From NCBI GenBank assembly GCA_018268835.1, contig JAFDVU010000012.1, positions 1-63,697 on the forward strand: a DNA stretch of 63,697 nucleotides, in the 5' to 3' direction. Positions 38,368 through 46,690 of the stretch are shown one piece after another. The position numbers and the translations under genes are program-made. Positions within the stretch are counted from its first letter, which is position 1; every line of letters begins with the position of its first letter. Source of the DNA: Acidobacteriota bacterium. GTDB taxonomy: Bacteria > Acidobacteriota > Terriglobia > Bryobacterales > Bryobacteraceae. The notes beneath the pieces are model-generated. The model did not search any database. It was not told the DNA's origin and saw nothing but the letters and a program-made list of their open reading frames with translations.

Positions 38368-41300
38368 GAATCAGCCGGTCAGGTTGCTGCTGGTCATGCT
38401 TCTTGCCGCTGCCGCGATGTTTGCGCAGACGGTCGCCAGTTCCATCGTGGGTACCGTGACCGATCCAGCCGGCGCCGTCGTGCCCGGCGCGCAGGTGCAG
38501 CTTGTCGATACGCGCACCGGATCGGTCCGCAATATAGTATCGGATAACTCGGGACTGTTTCGCTTTCCGAACGTTGCGCCTTCGGTTTACAACGTGACGG
38601 TCACGGCGCAGGGCTTTAAGAGCCGGCTGGAGCGCGACATCGCGCTGTCGGCCAGCGAAACCCGCGACCTGGGCCAAATCATGTTGGAGATCGGCGCCAT
38701 GACGGAACAGGTGGCGGTCACCGCCGAAGTAACTCCGGTGCAGGTGGCGAGTTCGGAGAAGTCGCAGACCATCGACGGCAGGCAACTCAACGACATCACG
38801 TTAAAAGGACGCGACCTGTTCGGGTATATGAAGCTGGTGCCGGGGGTGATCGATACCACGGCGGCGCGCGACGTGACGTCGCCCAACGCCATCGGCGGGA
38901 TTACGATCAACGGCAACACGTCGGCCAAGAATTTCACGGTGGACGGCATCACCGATATCGACACCGGGTCCAACGGCACCCTGCATTACGAGCCGAACAT
39001 CGACGCCATCCAGGAAATGAAGGTGCTGACGTCCAACTACCAGGCCGAGTTCGGGCGCAATTCGGGGGGCACGATCACCGTGGTCACCAAGAGCGGGACG
39101 CAGCAGATCCACGGCACGGCGGCGTGGAACCACCGGCACGAGGGGTTCGACGCCAACCTGTGGGCGAACAATCGCAACGGGCGCAACGCGCAGGGCGTGC
39201 CGGTCTCGAAAATTTCGCCGTACCGGTTCAACGTGGAGACGTACTCGATCGGCGGTCCGGTGACGATTCCGAAGGTGTTCAATCGCGAGCGGAAGCGGCT
39301 GTTCTTCTTCTGGAGCCAGGAGTACACCGGGCAGTTCGTCTCAGGCGGCATCCAGAACAAGTACACGCCCACGGCGCTGGAACGCGGCGGCGACTTTTCG
39401 CAGAGTTTTCAGAACAACGGTTCGCTGATTGTGGTCAAGGACCCGACCACGGGGGCGCCATTCCCGGGAAACGTGATTCCCACCAATCGGATCGACCCCA
39501 CGGGCAGAGCGATGCTCAACTACTTTCCGCTGCCCAATTTTGTCGGGACCGGGACGCAGGCGAATGTGGTGAACTATTTCGAAGCCGCGAGCGCGAGCCA
39601 TCCGCGGCGCAACGACGTGCTGCGCGTCGATACCGTGGTTACCTCGAAGCTGACGGGCTACTTCCGCTGGATCAACGATCATGACGACCTCACGTCGCTC
39701 TACCAGGGCGTGCAGTTCACGCACGGCACCGGCGGCGTACTCGGCGATCAGGGCATCGCGCCGATCGATCACCCCAATCCGGGGCACGGGTACTCGGGCA
39801 GCGCGACGTGGTCCATTACGCCGACGACGATCAACGAGGCCACGGTGGGCAAGAGCTGGAACACGTGGTCGTGGTACACCACGGACAACTACAAGAGCAT
39901 CGACCGCTCGCTGGTGAACAATCCGGCAACGCTGTTCGCGCTGCCCAAAGGCGCGCCTCCGGGAGCCAGCGCCACCAACGGCTACCAGAACCTGATGCCG
40001 CAGATGGCCTTCGGCTCGCCGCCCAATAACTCGATGAGTTACACGCGCAACTCCACGTCGGCGGGCGCGTACGAGAACTTCAATACCATCTGGACCTACC
40101 AGGACAACCTGAGCAAGGTCATCGGCGGCCACACGATCAAGGCCGGCTTCTACATAGAGCACAACCAGAAGATCCAGCCCTCGGGCGGTCTCTACGCCGG
40201 CAGCTACAGTTTCGCTCCGGATCCGAACAACAGTCTGAATACCGGGGATGGGTATGCCAATGCGCTGCTCGGTTATGTGGGGGGTTACAGCCAGCAGACG
40301 GCGCGCGCGGTATTCAACGTGACTTACTGGAACCACGAGTTCTATGTGCAGGACAACTGGCGCGTGAACCGGCGGCTGACGCTGGACTACGGCATTCGGT
40401 TTTACCACCAGACGCCGCAGGTGGACGCCAACGATACGTTCACCGATTTCGTCCCTTCGCTCTACAGCAAGTCGGCGCTGCCGCGGATGTACATTCCCGG
40501 CACGAACAACGGCAAGCGGGTGGCGATCGATCCCGGCACGGGCGCGGTCGCGCCGGTGGCCTACATCGGCCTGTTCGTGCCCAACTCGGGCGATCCGGCC
40601 ACGGGCTACCGTCAGCTTGGCGCCAAGGGCAACCCGCTGGAACCCTATCACCAGAGAGCGATCGCGCCGGCGCCGCGCGTGGGCTTCGCGTACGACGTCA
40701 ACGGCGACGGCAAGACCGCGATCCGCGGCGGGTTCGGCATCTTCTACAACCGCCTGGACGGCAACCAGGTGTACAACATGTCCGGGCAGCCTCCGTACGC
40801 GTACACGCCGACCATCAGCTACACGACGTTCTCGCAGATCGCCTCCAGCGGCGGCAACCTGGTGTTCGGACCGGTGGGCACCACCAACACCTGGCCGGTG
40901 GATCAGAACGTGCCGTGGGACCGGGTGCATAACGCCAGCCTGGAGGTGCAGCGCAGCATCGGCAACGATACCGTGGTGACCGCCGGATACGTGGGGAACT
41001 GGGGCTACAACCAGAACCTTGTGTCGAACATCAACCCGATCCCGATCGGGACGCGGGCGCCGTTCAACAAGGCGAACGCGGATCCCACCAACGGCGGGAA
41101 GTCGCTGCCCGATATCTTCCTGCGAACCGTGTACCCCGGGTTGAACACCATCAACACCCATAACTTCGTGGGACACACCAACTACAACGCGTTCCAGACC
41201 AGCTTGCAGCGCCGCTTCTCGCACGGGCTGGCGTGGGGGCTGTCTTACACGTTTTCGCGCGCCATGGGGACCACGGCATACACGCCGGTGGTGCCCAATA

Positions 41301-41917
41301 ACGAGGCGTTCAACTACGGTCCGCTGGCGACCGACCGGCGGCACAATCTGCAGGTCAATTACTCCTACGACCTGCCGAACCTGGGGCACTCGCTGCACTC
41401 CAAGCTGCTCGGCATCTTCACCGACCGGTGGACGCTGTCGGGCATCTTCTCCATGCAGAGCGGCGCGCCCTTCACGCCCGGGTTCAGCATCAATGGCGCG
41501 ACCATCGATTACACGGGAACGCCCGATGTCTCGGCCAGAGTGAACGTGGTGGGGAACCCGTTTGCGAACGTTCCCGCCGGGCTCTATTACAATCCGGCGG
41601 CGTTCGCACCTCCGGCGTTGGGGACCACGATCACCTCGCCGGTGTTGGGCAGCGCGGGGGGCGGCGCGGGCATCATGTACCTGCCGCGCGTCACCAACAT
41701 GGACGCGACCATGGCCAAGTTCATCCCGCTGTTCGGCGAGCGCAAGGGGCTGAAACTGCAGGTGCAGGCCTACAACGTGTTCAATCACCCCGAGTTCAAC
41801 GGAGTGGGCGGTCTTCAGTTCGACGCCGCCGGCAACCAGAACTCGCTGGGGGCGGGGGTGTTTAGCAGCACGCTTCCGGCGCGCATCCTGGCGTTTGGGG
41901 CGCGCCTGGAATTCTAA
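38366..41917 (+). CDS. Oar-like TonB-dependent outer-membrane receptor with N-terminal CnaB domain
   Basis: A 1183-residue outer-membrane protein. Signal peptide about 1-21 (MFAQ end), then a carboxypeptidase-regulatory-like/CnaB domain (SSIVGTVTDPAGAVVPGAQV to about 110), a plug domain (GITINGNTSAKNFTVDGITD, IQEMKVLTSNYQAEFGRNSG, ITVVTKSGT) and a long beta-barrel ending in the aromatic-flanked RILAFGARLEF. This is the architecture of the expanded acidobacterial receptors that bind carbohydrates or peptides and use TonB energy. Substrate unknown. The gene stands alone, divergent from the membrane regulator, and followed by an inverted repeat. Confidence 0.95.
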   Translation: MNQPVRLLLVMLLAAAAMFAQTVASSIVGTVTDPAGAVVPGAQVQLVDTRTGSVRNIVSDNSGLFRFPNVAPSVYNVTVTAQGFKSRLERDIALSASETRDLGQIMLEIGAMTEQVAVTAEVTPVQVASSEKSQTIDGRQLNDITLKGRDLFGYMKLVPGVIDTTAARDVTSPNAIGGITINGNTSAKNFTVDGITDIDTGSNGTLHYEPNIDAIQEMKVLTSNYQAEFGRNSGGTITVVTKSGTQQIHGTAAWNHRHEGFDANLWANNRNGRNAQGVPVSKISPYRFNVETYSIGGPVTIPKVFNRERKRLFFFWSQEYTGQFVSGGIQNKYTPTALERGGDFSQSFQNNGSLIVVKDPTTGAPFPGNVIPTNRIDPTGRAMLNYFPLPNFVGTGTQANVVNYFEAASASHPRRNDVLRVDTVVTSKLTGYFRWINDHDDLTSLYQGVQFTHGTGGVLGDQGIAPIDHPNPGHGYSGSATWSITPTTINEATVGKSWNTWSWYTTDNYKSIDRSLVNNPATLFALPKGAPPGASATNGYQNLMPQMAFGSPPNNSMSYTRNSTSAGAYENFNTIWTYQDNLSKVIGGHTIKAGFYIEHNQKIQPSGGLYAGSYSFAPDPNNSLNTGDGYANALLGYVGGYSQQTARAVFNVTYWNHEFYVQDNWRVNRRLTLDYGIRFYHQTPQVDANDTFTDFVPSLYSKSALPRMYIPGTNNGKRVAIDPGTGAVAPVAYIGLFVPNSGDPATGYRQLGAKGNPLEPYHQRAIAPAPRVGFAYDVNGDGKTAIRGGFGIFYNRLDGNQVYNMSGQPPYAYTPTISYTTFSQIASSGGNLVFGPVGTTNTWPVDQNVPWDRVHNASLEVQRSIGNDTVVTAGYVGNWGYNQNLVSNINPIPIGTRAPFNKANADPTNGGKSLPDIFLRTVYPGLNTINTHNFVGHTNYNAFQTSLQRRFSHGLAWGLSYTFSRAMGTTAYTPVVPNNEAFNYGPLATDRRHNLQVNYSYDLPNLGHSLHSKLLGIFTDRWTLSGIFSMQSGAPFTPGFSINGATIDYTGTPDVSARVNVVGNPFANVPAGLYYNPAAFAPPALGTTITSPVLGSAGGGAGIMYLPRVTNMDATMAKFIPLFGERKGLKLQVQAYNVFNHPEFNGVGGLQFDAAGNQNSLGAGVFSSTLPARILAFGARLEF

Positions 41918-41945
41918 ACGGGGATAGCCACGACAAACTCATTAT

Positions 41946-42025
41946 TGGCCGCGGATGAACGCAGATGAACGCAGATAAGGCCAGAATCACTTGCGTTTTG
42001 TGGTATCTGCGTTCATCTGCGGCCA
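41946..42025. repeat. Long inverted repeat (21-bp arms, 1 mismatch) containing 10-bp tandem unit
   Basis: Arms at 41946-41966 and 42005-42025 are reverse complements in 20 of 21 positions, separated by 38 nt. Within and beyond the left arm the 10-mer GATGAACGCA occurs twice in tandem (41954-41963 and 41964-41973). It lies just after the TonB receptor stop. Sequences of the type GATGAACGCAGAT are common dispersed intergenic repeats in bacteria; here it may also end transcription. Confidence 0.75.
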
Positions 42026-42134
42026 TTCCTTCTTCCCGCCCCGTCAAAGCCGGAACGGTGACGAATGATCCCGGGAGAAGGCGCCGGCTGCGGGGGAGGG
42101 GAGTAGCCGAAACTTTTCGCCCGGCTGGTAACCA

Positions 42135-42156
42135 AGGGGCGTCCGGTACCGCCCCT
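42135..42156 (+). promoter_or_regulatory. Stable hairpin in leader of Gfo/Idh gene
   Basis: AGGGGCG (42135-42141) pairs with CGCCCCT (42150-42156) over an 8-nt loop, 12 nt upstream of the AGGAGG ribosome-binding site (42169-42174) of the next gene. A GC-rich stretch from about 42080 (GGGGAGGGGAGTAGCCG) precedes it and could form further helices. A leader control element is possible; no known riboswitch class is matched in full. Confidence 0.3.
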
Positions 42157-42179
42157 ATTGCTCTTACAGGAGGCAATCC

Positions 42180-43904
42180 GTGTCCGATTATCGCTTTTCC
42201 CGCAGGTACTTCTTTTATGGATCGCTGCTGGCGGGTGCCGTCCCGCGGGGCGGCTTCGGCAGCACGCCTTCATTGAAAGCCCTGGGCTTCAAATCGCCCA
42301 ACGAAAAGCTGAACCTCGCGGCCATCGGCGCGGGCGGGCAGCCGGCGAGCGACCTGCGCGGCGCGCAAGCGGGGGTGGAGAACGTGGTGGCGCTCTGCGA
42401 CGTGGACTGGTCGAGGGGCAAGGAGAGTTTCGAGCGTTTCCCGCAGGCGAAGAAGTACAAGGACTTCCGGCAGATGCTGGACAAGAGCGGCAAGGAGATC
42501 GACGCGCTGATCGTGGGGCCGCCGGATCACATGCACGCCACCTGCGCGCTGGCCTGCATGGCGGCGGGCAAGCACGTGTACGTGGAGAAGCCGCTGACCC
42601 GCACGTCGTGGGAGGCGCGGCTGCTCGCGCAGGCGGCGGAGAAGTACAAGGTGGCGACGCAAATGGGCAACCAGGGGTATTCGCACGATGCGACGCGCGT
42701 GGCCTGCGAGATCTTCTGGAGCGGCGAAATCGGCGAGGTGAAGGAAGTCCACGCGTGGAGCGGACGGCCGAGCTGGCCGCAGGAGATGACGAAGATCCCG
42801 GCGCCGACACCGGTGCCGGAGACGCTGGACTGGGACCTGTGGCTGGGGGGCGCGGCGGCGCGTCCGTTCACGGCGGGCGACGAGGAGTACCACCAGTTCG
42901 TGCAGGAGCGCAACGCGCGCAGCGGGCGCGGACGGGGTCCGGCGCCGGGGCCGGCGGCTCCGGGCGGTCCCGGGGCGGGCGCGGCGGGCGGAGCGCTCGG
43001 CGCGGCGATGGCCGGGGGGCGCGGCGGATATCCGGGGCAGGAGAGCTTCGGGTTCTACCTTCCCTTCAACTGGCGGGGCTTTTACGATTTCGGCAGCAGT
43101 CTGATCGGCGATTGGGGCGTGCACATACTGGGTCCCGCGAATTGGGGGCTGCAACTGCACCCGCAGTATCTGCTGAGCGTGGAATGCATCAAAAAGGACT
43201 CGCTGCCGCCGTTCACCTTCCCGGATGAACTGGCGATCAAGTACGAGTTCGCGGCGCGGCCCAACATGCCGCCGGTGACGGTCTACTGGTATCACCACGC
43301 GGGCGGCGACGCGTACACGCCTCCCGGGATGACGGCGGAGGAGGCACGCAAGATCCCCGGCGAAGGTCCGCAGGTGGGCCCGGCGCAGGGGCAGGGCGGC
43401 TTCTTCGCGGGATCGGGAGGCGGCGCGCGGGGTGCGGCGGCGGGCGCCGCGGGCGCGGGACGCGGGCAGGGTGCGGGCGCGGGGCGCGGCGCGGGCGCCG
43501 GACGCGCTCCGCAAGGCAGCGGCTACAACTGCATCTTCGTGGGATCGAAAGGCTACATGGGCACCAGCGGGCGCGGCGAAGGCGTGGGTCTGCTTCCGGG
43601 CAAGCGTTGGGCCGAATACAAACTCCCAGAGCCTTACCTGCAGCGGTCTCCCGGCGCCAGCACAGGCAGCAATCACACGGCGCACCTGCGCGATTGGGTG
43701 CGCGCCTGTAAGGGCGGGGCACCGGCATGCTCGAATTTCAGCATCGCTGGACCGTATACGGAGTGGCTGGTGCTGGGCGCCGCCGCCGTACACTACGACG
43801 GCAAGCTGACGTGGGACAATGCCAAGGGCGAATTCGCCAACAACAAGGAAGTCAACCGGTGGGTGAAGCCCACGTTCCGGAAAGGATGGGAGATCAAACT
43901 GTAA
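42180..43904 (+). CDS. Exported Gfo/Idh/MocA-family protein with Gly/Ala/Arg-rich insertions
   Basis: A 574-residue oxidoreductase-family protein. Start is GTG at 42180, 6 nt after AGGAGG. The N-terminus YRFSRRYFFYGSLLAGAV is Tat-like. The Rossmann part shows NLAAIGAGGQPASD, VALCDVDW and HVYVEKPLTRT. Two insertions rich in Gly, Ala, Arg and Pro interrupt the C-terminal domain at about residues 255-285 and 400-455; they are absent from ordinary family members and appear disordered. Between them lies the conserved IGDWGVHILGPANW. The next gene begins in a TAATG overlap. The function is probably sugar oxidation or isomerisation in the periplasm, with substrate unknown. Confidence 0.88.
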   Translation: MSDYRFSRRYFFYGSLLAGAVPRGGFGSTPSLKALGFKSPNEKLNLAAIGAGGQPASDLRGAQAGVENVVALCDVDWSRGKESFERFPQAKKYKDFRQMLDKSGKEIDALIVGPPDHMHATCALACMAAGKHVYVEKPLTRTSWEARLLAQAAEKYKVATQMGNQGYSHDATRVACEIFWSGEIGEVKEVHAWSGRPSWPQEMTKIPAPTPVPETLDWDLWLGGAAARPFTAGDEEYHQFVQERNARSGRGRGPAPGPAAPGGPGAGAAGGALGAAMAGGRGGYPGQESFGFYLPFNWRGFYDFGSSLIGDWGVHILGPANWGLQLHPQYLLSVECIKKDSLPPFTFPDELAIKYEFAARPNMPPVTVYWYHHAGGDAYTPPGMTAEEARKIPGEGPQVGPAQGQGGFFAGSGGGARGAAAGAAGAGRGQGAGAGRGAGAGRAPQGSGYNCIFVGSKGYMGTSGRGEGVGLLPGKRWAEYKLPEPYLQRSPGASTGSNHTAHLRDWVRACKGGAPACSNFSIAGPYTEWLVLGAAAVHYDGKLTWDNAKGEFANNKEVNRWVKPTFRKGWEIKL

Positions 43905-44827
43905 TGCAATCCCGGCGAGGTTTTCTGCAGACCACGGGCGCCATGCTTGCCGCGGGCGGCATCCTGCATGCCGCCCCGGACTGGAAGAAACAGGTGGGGC
44001 TGGAGTTGTTCACGGTCCGCGACCAGTTGGCCCGGGACTTCGAGGGCACGCTGGCGCGAATTGCGGCGATCGGCTACCGCGAGGTCGAGCCGGTGGATTA
44101 CAATAAGCTGGCCCCCAGGGCCTTTCGCGCGCTGCTGGACAAATACAAGCTGACGGCTCCTAGCACGCACGCCGGCGCCACCGCGGGTCCGGATCTGGAG
44201 AAGGAACTCGCGGGGCACCAGGAGATGGGGTTCCGGTACACCGAAGTGCGCGCGGCGCGCGCCGGGGGCGGACGGGCCGGCGCCGCAGCGCGCGGACCGC
44301 AGCAGCCGAGGCCGCCGGAGAGCGAGGAATCGGTGAAGCGGACCGCCGCGCAGTACAACGAATACGGACGGATCACGAAGAAGTTCGGGATGAAGATCCT
44401 GGTACACAACCACACCCAGGAATTCGAACTGCTCGAGGGCGGCAAGCATACCGCGTACGACATCCTGCTGAGAGAGACGGATCCGGCGCTGGTGGCCATG
44501 CAACTGGATATCGGGTGGGCCAGCGTGGCGGGCCAGGACATTCCGGCGATGTTCCGCAGGAATCCGGGGCGCTACGAACTCTGGCACGTGAAGGACGCGG
44601 TGGGGATCAACGGGCTGGACGCGTCGCTGACGCCGAATCAGCGGCGGGGGAAGACGCGGCTGGTTCCGGTAGGGCAGGGCGAGATCGATTACCGGGCGAT
44701 TTTCGCGCTGGCGGGTCAGGCGGGTCTCAAGCACTATTGCATCGAGCAGGACAACGCGGCGAATTCGGGGGATTCGGTGGCCAGCGCGAAGACCTGTTAC
44801 GACGGACTGCTGAAGGTGCTCGGCTAG
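43904..44827 (+). CDS. Tat-exported xylose-isomerase-like TIM-barrel protein
   Basis: A 307-residue sugar-phosphate isomerase/epimerase family protein with a Tat signal (MQSRRGFLQTTGAMLAAGG). TIM-barrel features are VGLELFTVRDQL at about 31, GYREVEPVDY, MKILVHNHTQEFE with metal-ligand His and Glu candidates, VAMQLDIGWA, WHVKDAV and YCIEQDNA. A short Gly/Ala/Arg-Pro-rich insertion (about 118-140) recalls the insertions in the preceding gene product. The start overlaps the upstream stop (TAATG). Together the pair likely handles one sugar substrate: oxidoreductase plus isomerase or epimerase, in the periplasm. Confidence 0.88.
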   Translation: MQSRRGFLQTTGAMLAAGGILHAAPDWKKQVGLELFTVRDQLARDFEGTLARIAAIGYREVEPVDYNKLAPRAFRALLDKYKLTAPSTHAGATAGPDLEKELAGHQEMGFRYTEVRAARAGGGRAGAAARGPQQPRPPESEESVKRTAAQYNEYGRITKKFGMKILVHNHTQEFELLEGGKHTAYDILLRETDPALVAMQLDIGWASVAGQDIPAMFRRNPGRYELWHVKDAVGINGLDASLTPNQRRGKTRLVPVGQGEIDYRAIFALAGQAGLKHYCIEQDNAANSGDSVASAKTCYDGLLKVLG

Positions 44828-44872
44828 CCGCAACGGTTCCGCGGAATCGGGTAATCTGAATCCGAGGAACGC

Positions 44873-45235
44873 ATGCGTCTTCTGGCTTTATTGACGGTTA
44901 CCGCAGTGTTGGCGTGCGCGGCCGATGTGTCGGGCAAGTGGGCGGGCAAGACCCGGATGAGCATCAGCGGGCGCATCGAGGAGGACACCATGTTCCTCAC
45001 GCTCAAGCAGGAGGGCGCGCGCGTCACCGGGACGGCCGGACCGACGCAGGAGCAGCAGGCGGCGATCCGCAACGGGAAGATCGAGGAAGACCGGGTCACG
45101 TTCGAACTTCCGGTGCCCAACGGGATCTTCGTGTTCGACGTGCGGCTCGCCGGCGACCGGTTGAAGGGTACCCTGATCGCGAACGCGCAGGGGCAGGAGT
45201 TCCACGCCACGATCGAGGCCGCCCGGTCGAAGTGA
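44873..45235 (+). CDS. Small secreted beta-barrel-like protein
   Basis: A 120-residue exported protein. The signal segment ends LACAAD, which could be a lipobox (LAC). The mature part has repeating strand patterns: GKWAGKTRMS, FLTLKQEGARVTGTAG, GKIEEDRVTFELPV, LKGTLIANAQGQEFHATI, as in small lipocalin-like or fatty-acid-binding-like barrels common in Acidobacteria. No characterised function. It stands alone 45 bp after the TIM-barrel gene and ends 31 bp before the convergent NifX-like gene. Confidence 0.72.
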   Translation: MRLLALLTVTAVLACAADVSGKWAGKTRMSISGRIEEDTMFLTLKQEGARVTGTAGPTQEQQAAIRNGKIEEDRVTFELPVPNGIFVFDVRLAGDRLKGTLIANAQGQEFHATIEAARSK

Positions 45236-45266
45236 GCGGCATCCTCGCCGTGACGCGGCTCGCGGC

Positions 45267-45644
45267 TCAGTGGGAACAGCGGCAGAGGCGGGGGGCGTGT
45301 TTGGGGAGGGTTCCGTCGAGGTAGGCGCGGACGGTGTCCTCAGGGGAGCCGGCGGGGCCGGCGACGACGGTGGCGATGCCGGCGGATTTGAGCGCATCGG
45401 CGGCGCGGTGGCCGATGCCGGCGCAGAGGACCAGGTCGCAGCCGGCGAGGGTGGCGACGATTTCGGCGTGATTGTGGGGCTGGTGGTGTTCCTGGCTGTG
45501 GTCGTGGTGGTGGGCGGCACCGTTGGGGCGGAGTTCGCGGTTCAGGATGGCGCCATCGCAGGTTTCAAACACGAGGAATGCGGCGCTTCGGCCGAAGTGG
45601 GGGGATACGGTGAGTTCGTCGTTGGTGGGTACTGCGATTCGCAT
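45267..45644 (-). CDS. NifX/NifB-type iron-molybdenum cluster-binding domain protein, His-rich
   Basis: A 125-residue protein of the dinitrogenase iron-molybdenum cofactor domain family. Features are MRIAVPTNDELTVSPHFGRS at the start, LVLCAGIGHRAADALKSAGI and the GSPEDTVRAYLDGTL ending. It carries a histidine-rich loop (HHHDHSQEHHQPHNH) and a CRCSH tail, both potential metal sites. Stand-alone members of this family are not limited to nitrogen fixers and are thought to bind or carry metal clusters. It is the last gene of a three-gene operon: PadR regulator, thioesterase, this protein (3 bp gap). No nif gene is present. Confidence 0.9.
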   Translation of the reverse strand: MRIAVPTNDELTVSPHFGRSAAFLVFETCDGAILNRELRPNGAAHHHDHSQEHHQPHNHAEIVATLAGCDLVLCAGIGHRAADALKSAGIATVVAGPAGSPEDTVRAYLDGTLPKHAPRLCRCSH

Positions 45645-45647
45645 GAG

Positions 45648-46097
45648 TCATTCTCCAGAAAAAGACGTGTAAGACGGACTGGGCGCGGGGGCGAGGAAGG
45701 TGGCCCAGGCGTGGGCGTGCTCGACGCCATCGGGGGTGGTGAGGGCGGCTTCGGCGGTGATGTGGCGCTTGCGGCGCTCGACGACCCATCCGCGGATGAG
45801 GTAGGGGCTGCCGGAGGCGACGTGGCGGCGGAAGCGGACGCGCAGTTCTGCGGTAAAGGCTTCGGCGGGGAGGGCGGCGACCGCTTTGGACATGGCCTCG
45901 TCAAGGACGGTGGAGACGATGCCGCCGTGGATGACGCCGCGGAAGCCTTCCCAATCGGCGGTGGGGGTCCAGGGGGCGCTGGCATCGCCGCTGGGGGCGA
46001 TTTCGAAGCGCAGGCGCAGGCCGTGGGGATGGCCGGGGCCGCAGACGACGCAGAGGTTACCGGTCTGCGCGCGGAGGGGCGTTTCCGAAGAGGTCAT
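45648..46097 (-). CDS. Hotdog-fold thioesterase (PaaI/YiiD-like)
   Basis: A 149-residue hotdog thioesterase. The pattern CVVCGPGHPHGLRLRFEI followed by FRGVIHGGIVSTVLDEAMSKAV includes the HGGIVSTVLDE helix with the usual Asp/Glu active-site position. It hydrolyses acyl-CoA thioesters in the cytosol; chain specificity unknown. Its ATG overlaps the PadR stop by 4 bp (46094-46097). The CxxC plus His pair in the N-terminal CVVCGPGHPH segment is an additional possible metal site, seen in many members. Confidence 0.88.
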   Translation of the reverse strand: MTSSETPLRAQTGNLCVVCGPGHPHGLRLRFEIAPSGDASAPWTPTADWEGFRGVIHGGIVSTVLDEAMSKAVAALPAEAFTAELRVRFRRHVASGSPYLIRGWVVERRKRHITAEAALTTPDGVEHAHAWATFLAPAPSPSYTSFSGE

Positions 46098-46498
46098 GCG
46101 GCGGTCTCCGGGGGTGGAATTCTGGTGGCGGCGTGGACGAAGCGGGTCATGGAGGCGGAGATCTGCCGGAGGACGGCGAGCCATTCGTCGAGGTGCTCCT
46201 CGCCGGCCGGGGTGAGGGTGTAGACGCGGCGGGCGGGTCCGGAATCCCGCACATCCCACTGGGAGCGGACGCAGCCGTTGTGTTCGAGCTGTCGGAGGGT
46301 TTTGTAGAGGGCGGCGACTTCGATTTCGGCGTCGGTGAAGGCGAATTCGCGGAGCCGGCCGGCGAGTTCGTAGCCGTAGGAGGCGGGGTTTCGTTTGAGC
46401 AGGAAGAGGAGGACGGGTTCGACGAAGCGGTAGAGGTTGCCCATGGCGCAGGTGCAGGGGTGGCGGTCGGGGTGGCGGGGGCAGGCGCGGCGTGGCAT
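46094..46498 (-). CDS. PadR-family regulator with Cys/His-rich N-terminus
   Basis: A 134-residue PadR-type winged-helix repressor. After the Cys/His-rich start (CPRHPDRHPCTCAMG) the wHTH follows: VLLFLLKRNPASYGYELAGRL, VAALYKTLRQLEHNG, RRVYTLTPAGEEHLDEWL, then the dimerisation helix. The N-terminal CPRHPDRHPCTC could hold a metal or act as a redox switch. I chose the ATG at 46498 (MPRRACPRHP); an upstream in-frame ATG at 46528 would lie at the predicted -10 region. It heads an operon with thioesterase and NifX-like genes and probably represses it. Confidence 0.9.
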   Translation of the reverse strand: MPRRACPRHPDRHPCTCAMGNLYRFVEPVLLFLLKRNPASYGYELAGRLREFAFTDAEIEVAALYKTLRQLEHNGCVRSQWDVRDSGPARRVYTLTPAGEEHLDEWLAVLRQISASMTRFVHAATRIPPPETAA

Positions 46499-46518
46499 GG
46501 GCGTTGGCCTAAAACAGG

Positions 46519-46548
46519 ATAATAGCATCTAAAAGCCTCTATATGCAA
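46519..46548 (-). promoter_or_regulatory. Predicted sigma70-type promoter of PadR operon with overlapping dyad
   Basis: Reading the minus strand, TTGCAT (46548-46543) and TATTAT (46524-46519) are 18 bp apart, giving a start site near 46512, about 14 nt upstream of the PadR ATG. The spacer is an imperfect palindrome (46525-46546, outer arms GCAT/ATGC with 8 of 11 positions paired), well placed as a PadR operator for self-repression. Confidence 0.55.
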
Positions 46549-46690
46549 GTTGCCCATAGCGGTTTTGGGGCGGCGGGCCACCGCGGGCTGGTGGCTTTAA
46601 CCACGGCTGGCGCGCCGTTCAACATGAAAAACAGGCAATTCAGGTCCTTTTAGTTGAATCCAGGGGATTTCGCGGCAATAATCGGGTCGA

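Noticed and set aside
42090..42130. yybP-ykoY (manganese) riboswitch suggested by GGGGAGTAGCC
   Set aside because: The second conserved strand expected in that riboswitch is missing; only a general leader hairpin is claimed.
45267..45644. Evidence for nitrogen fixation from the NifX/NifB-like domain
   Set aside because: Stand-alone members are widespread in non-fixers and no nif gene is nearby.
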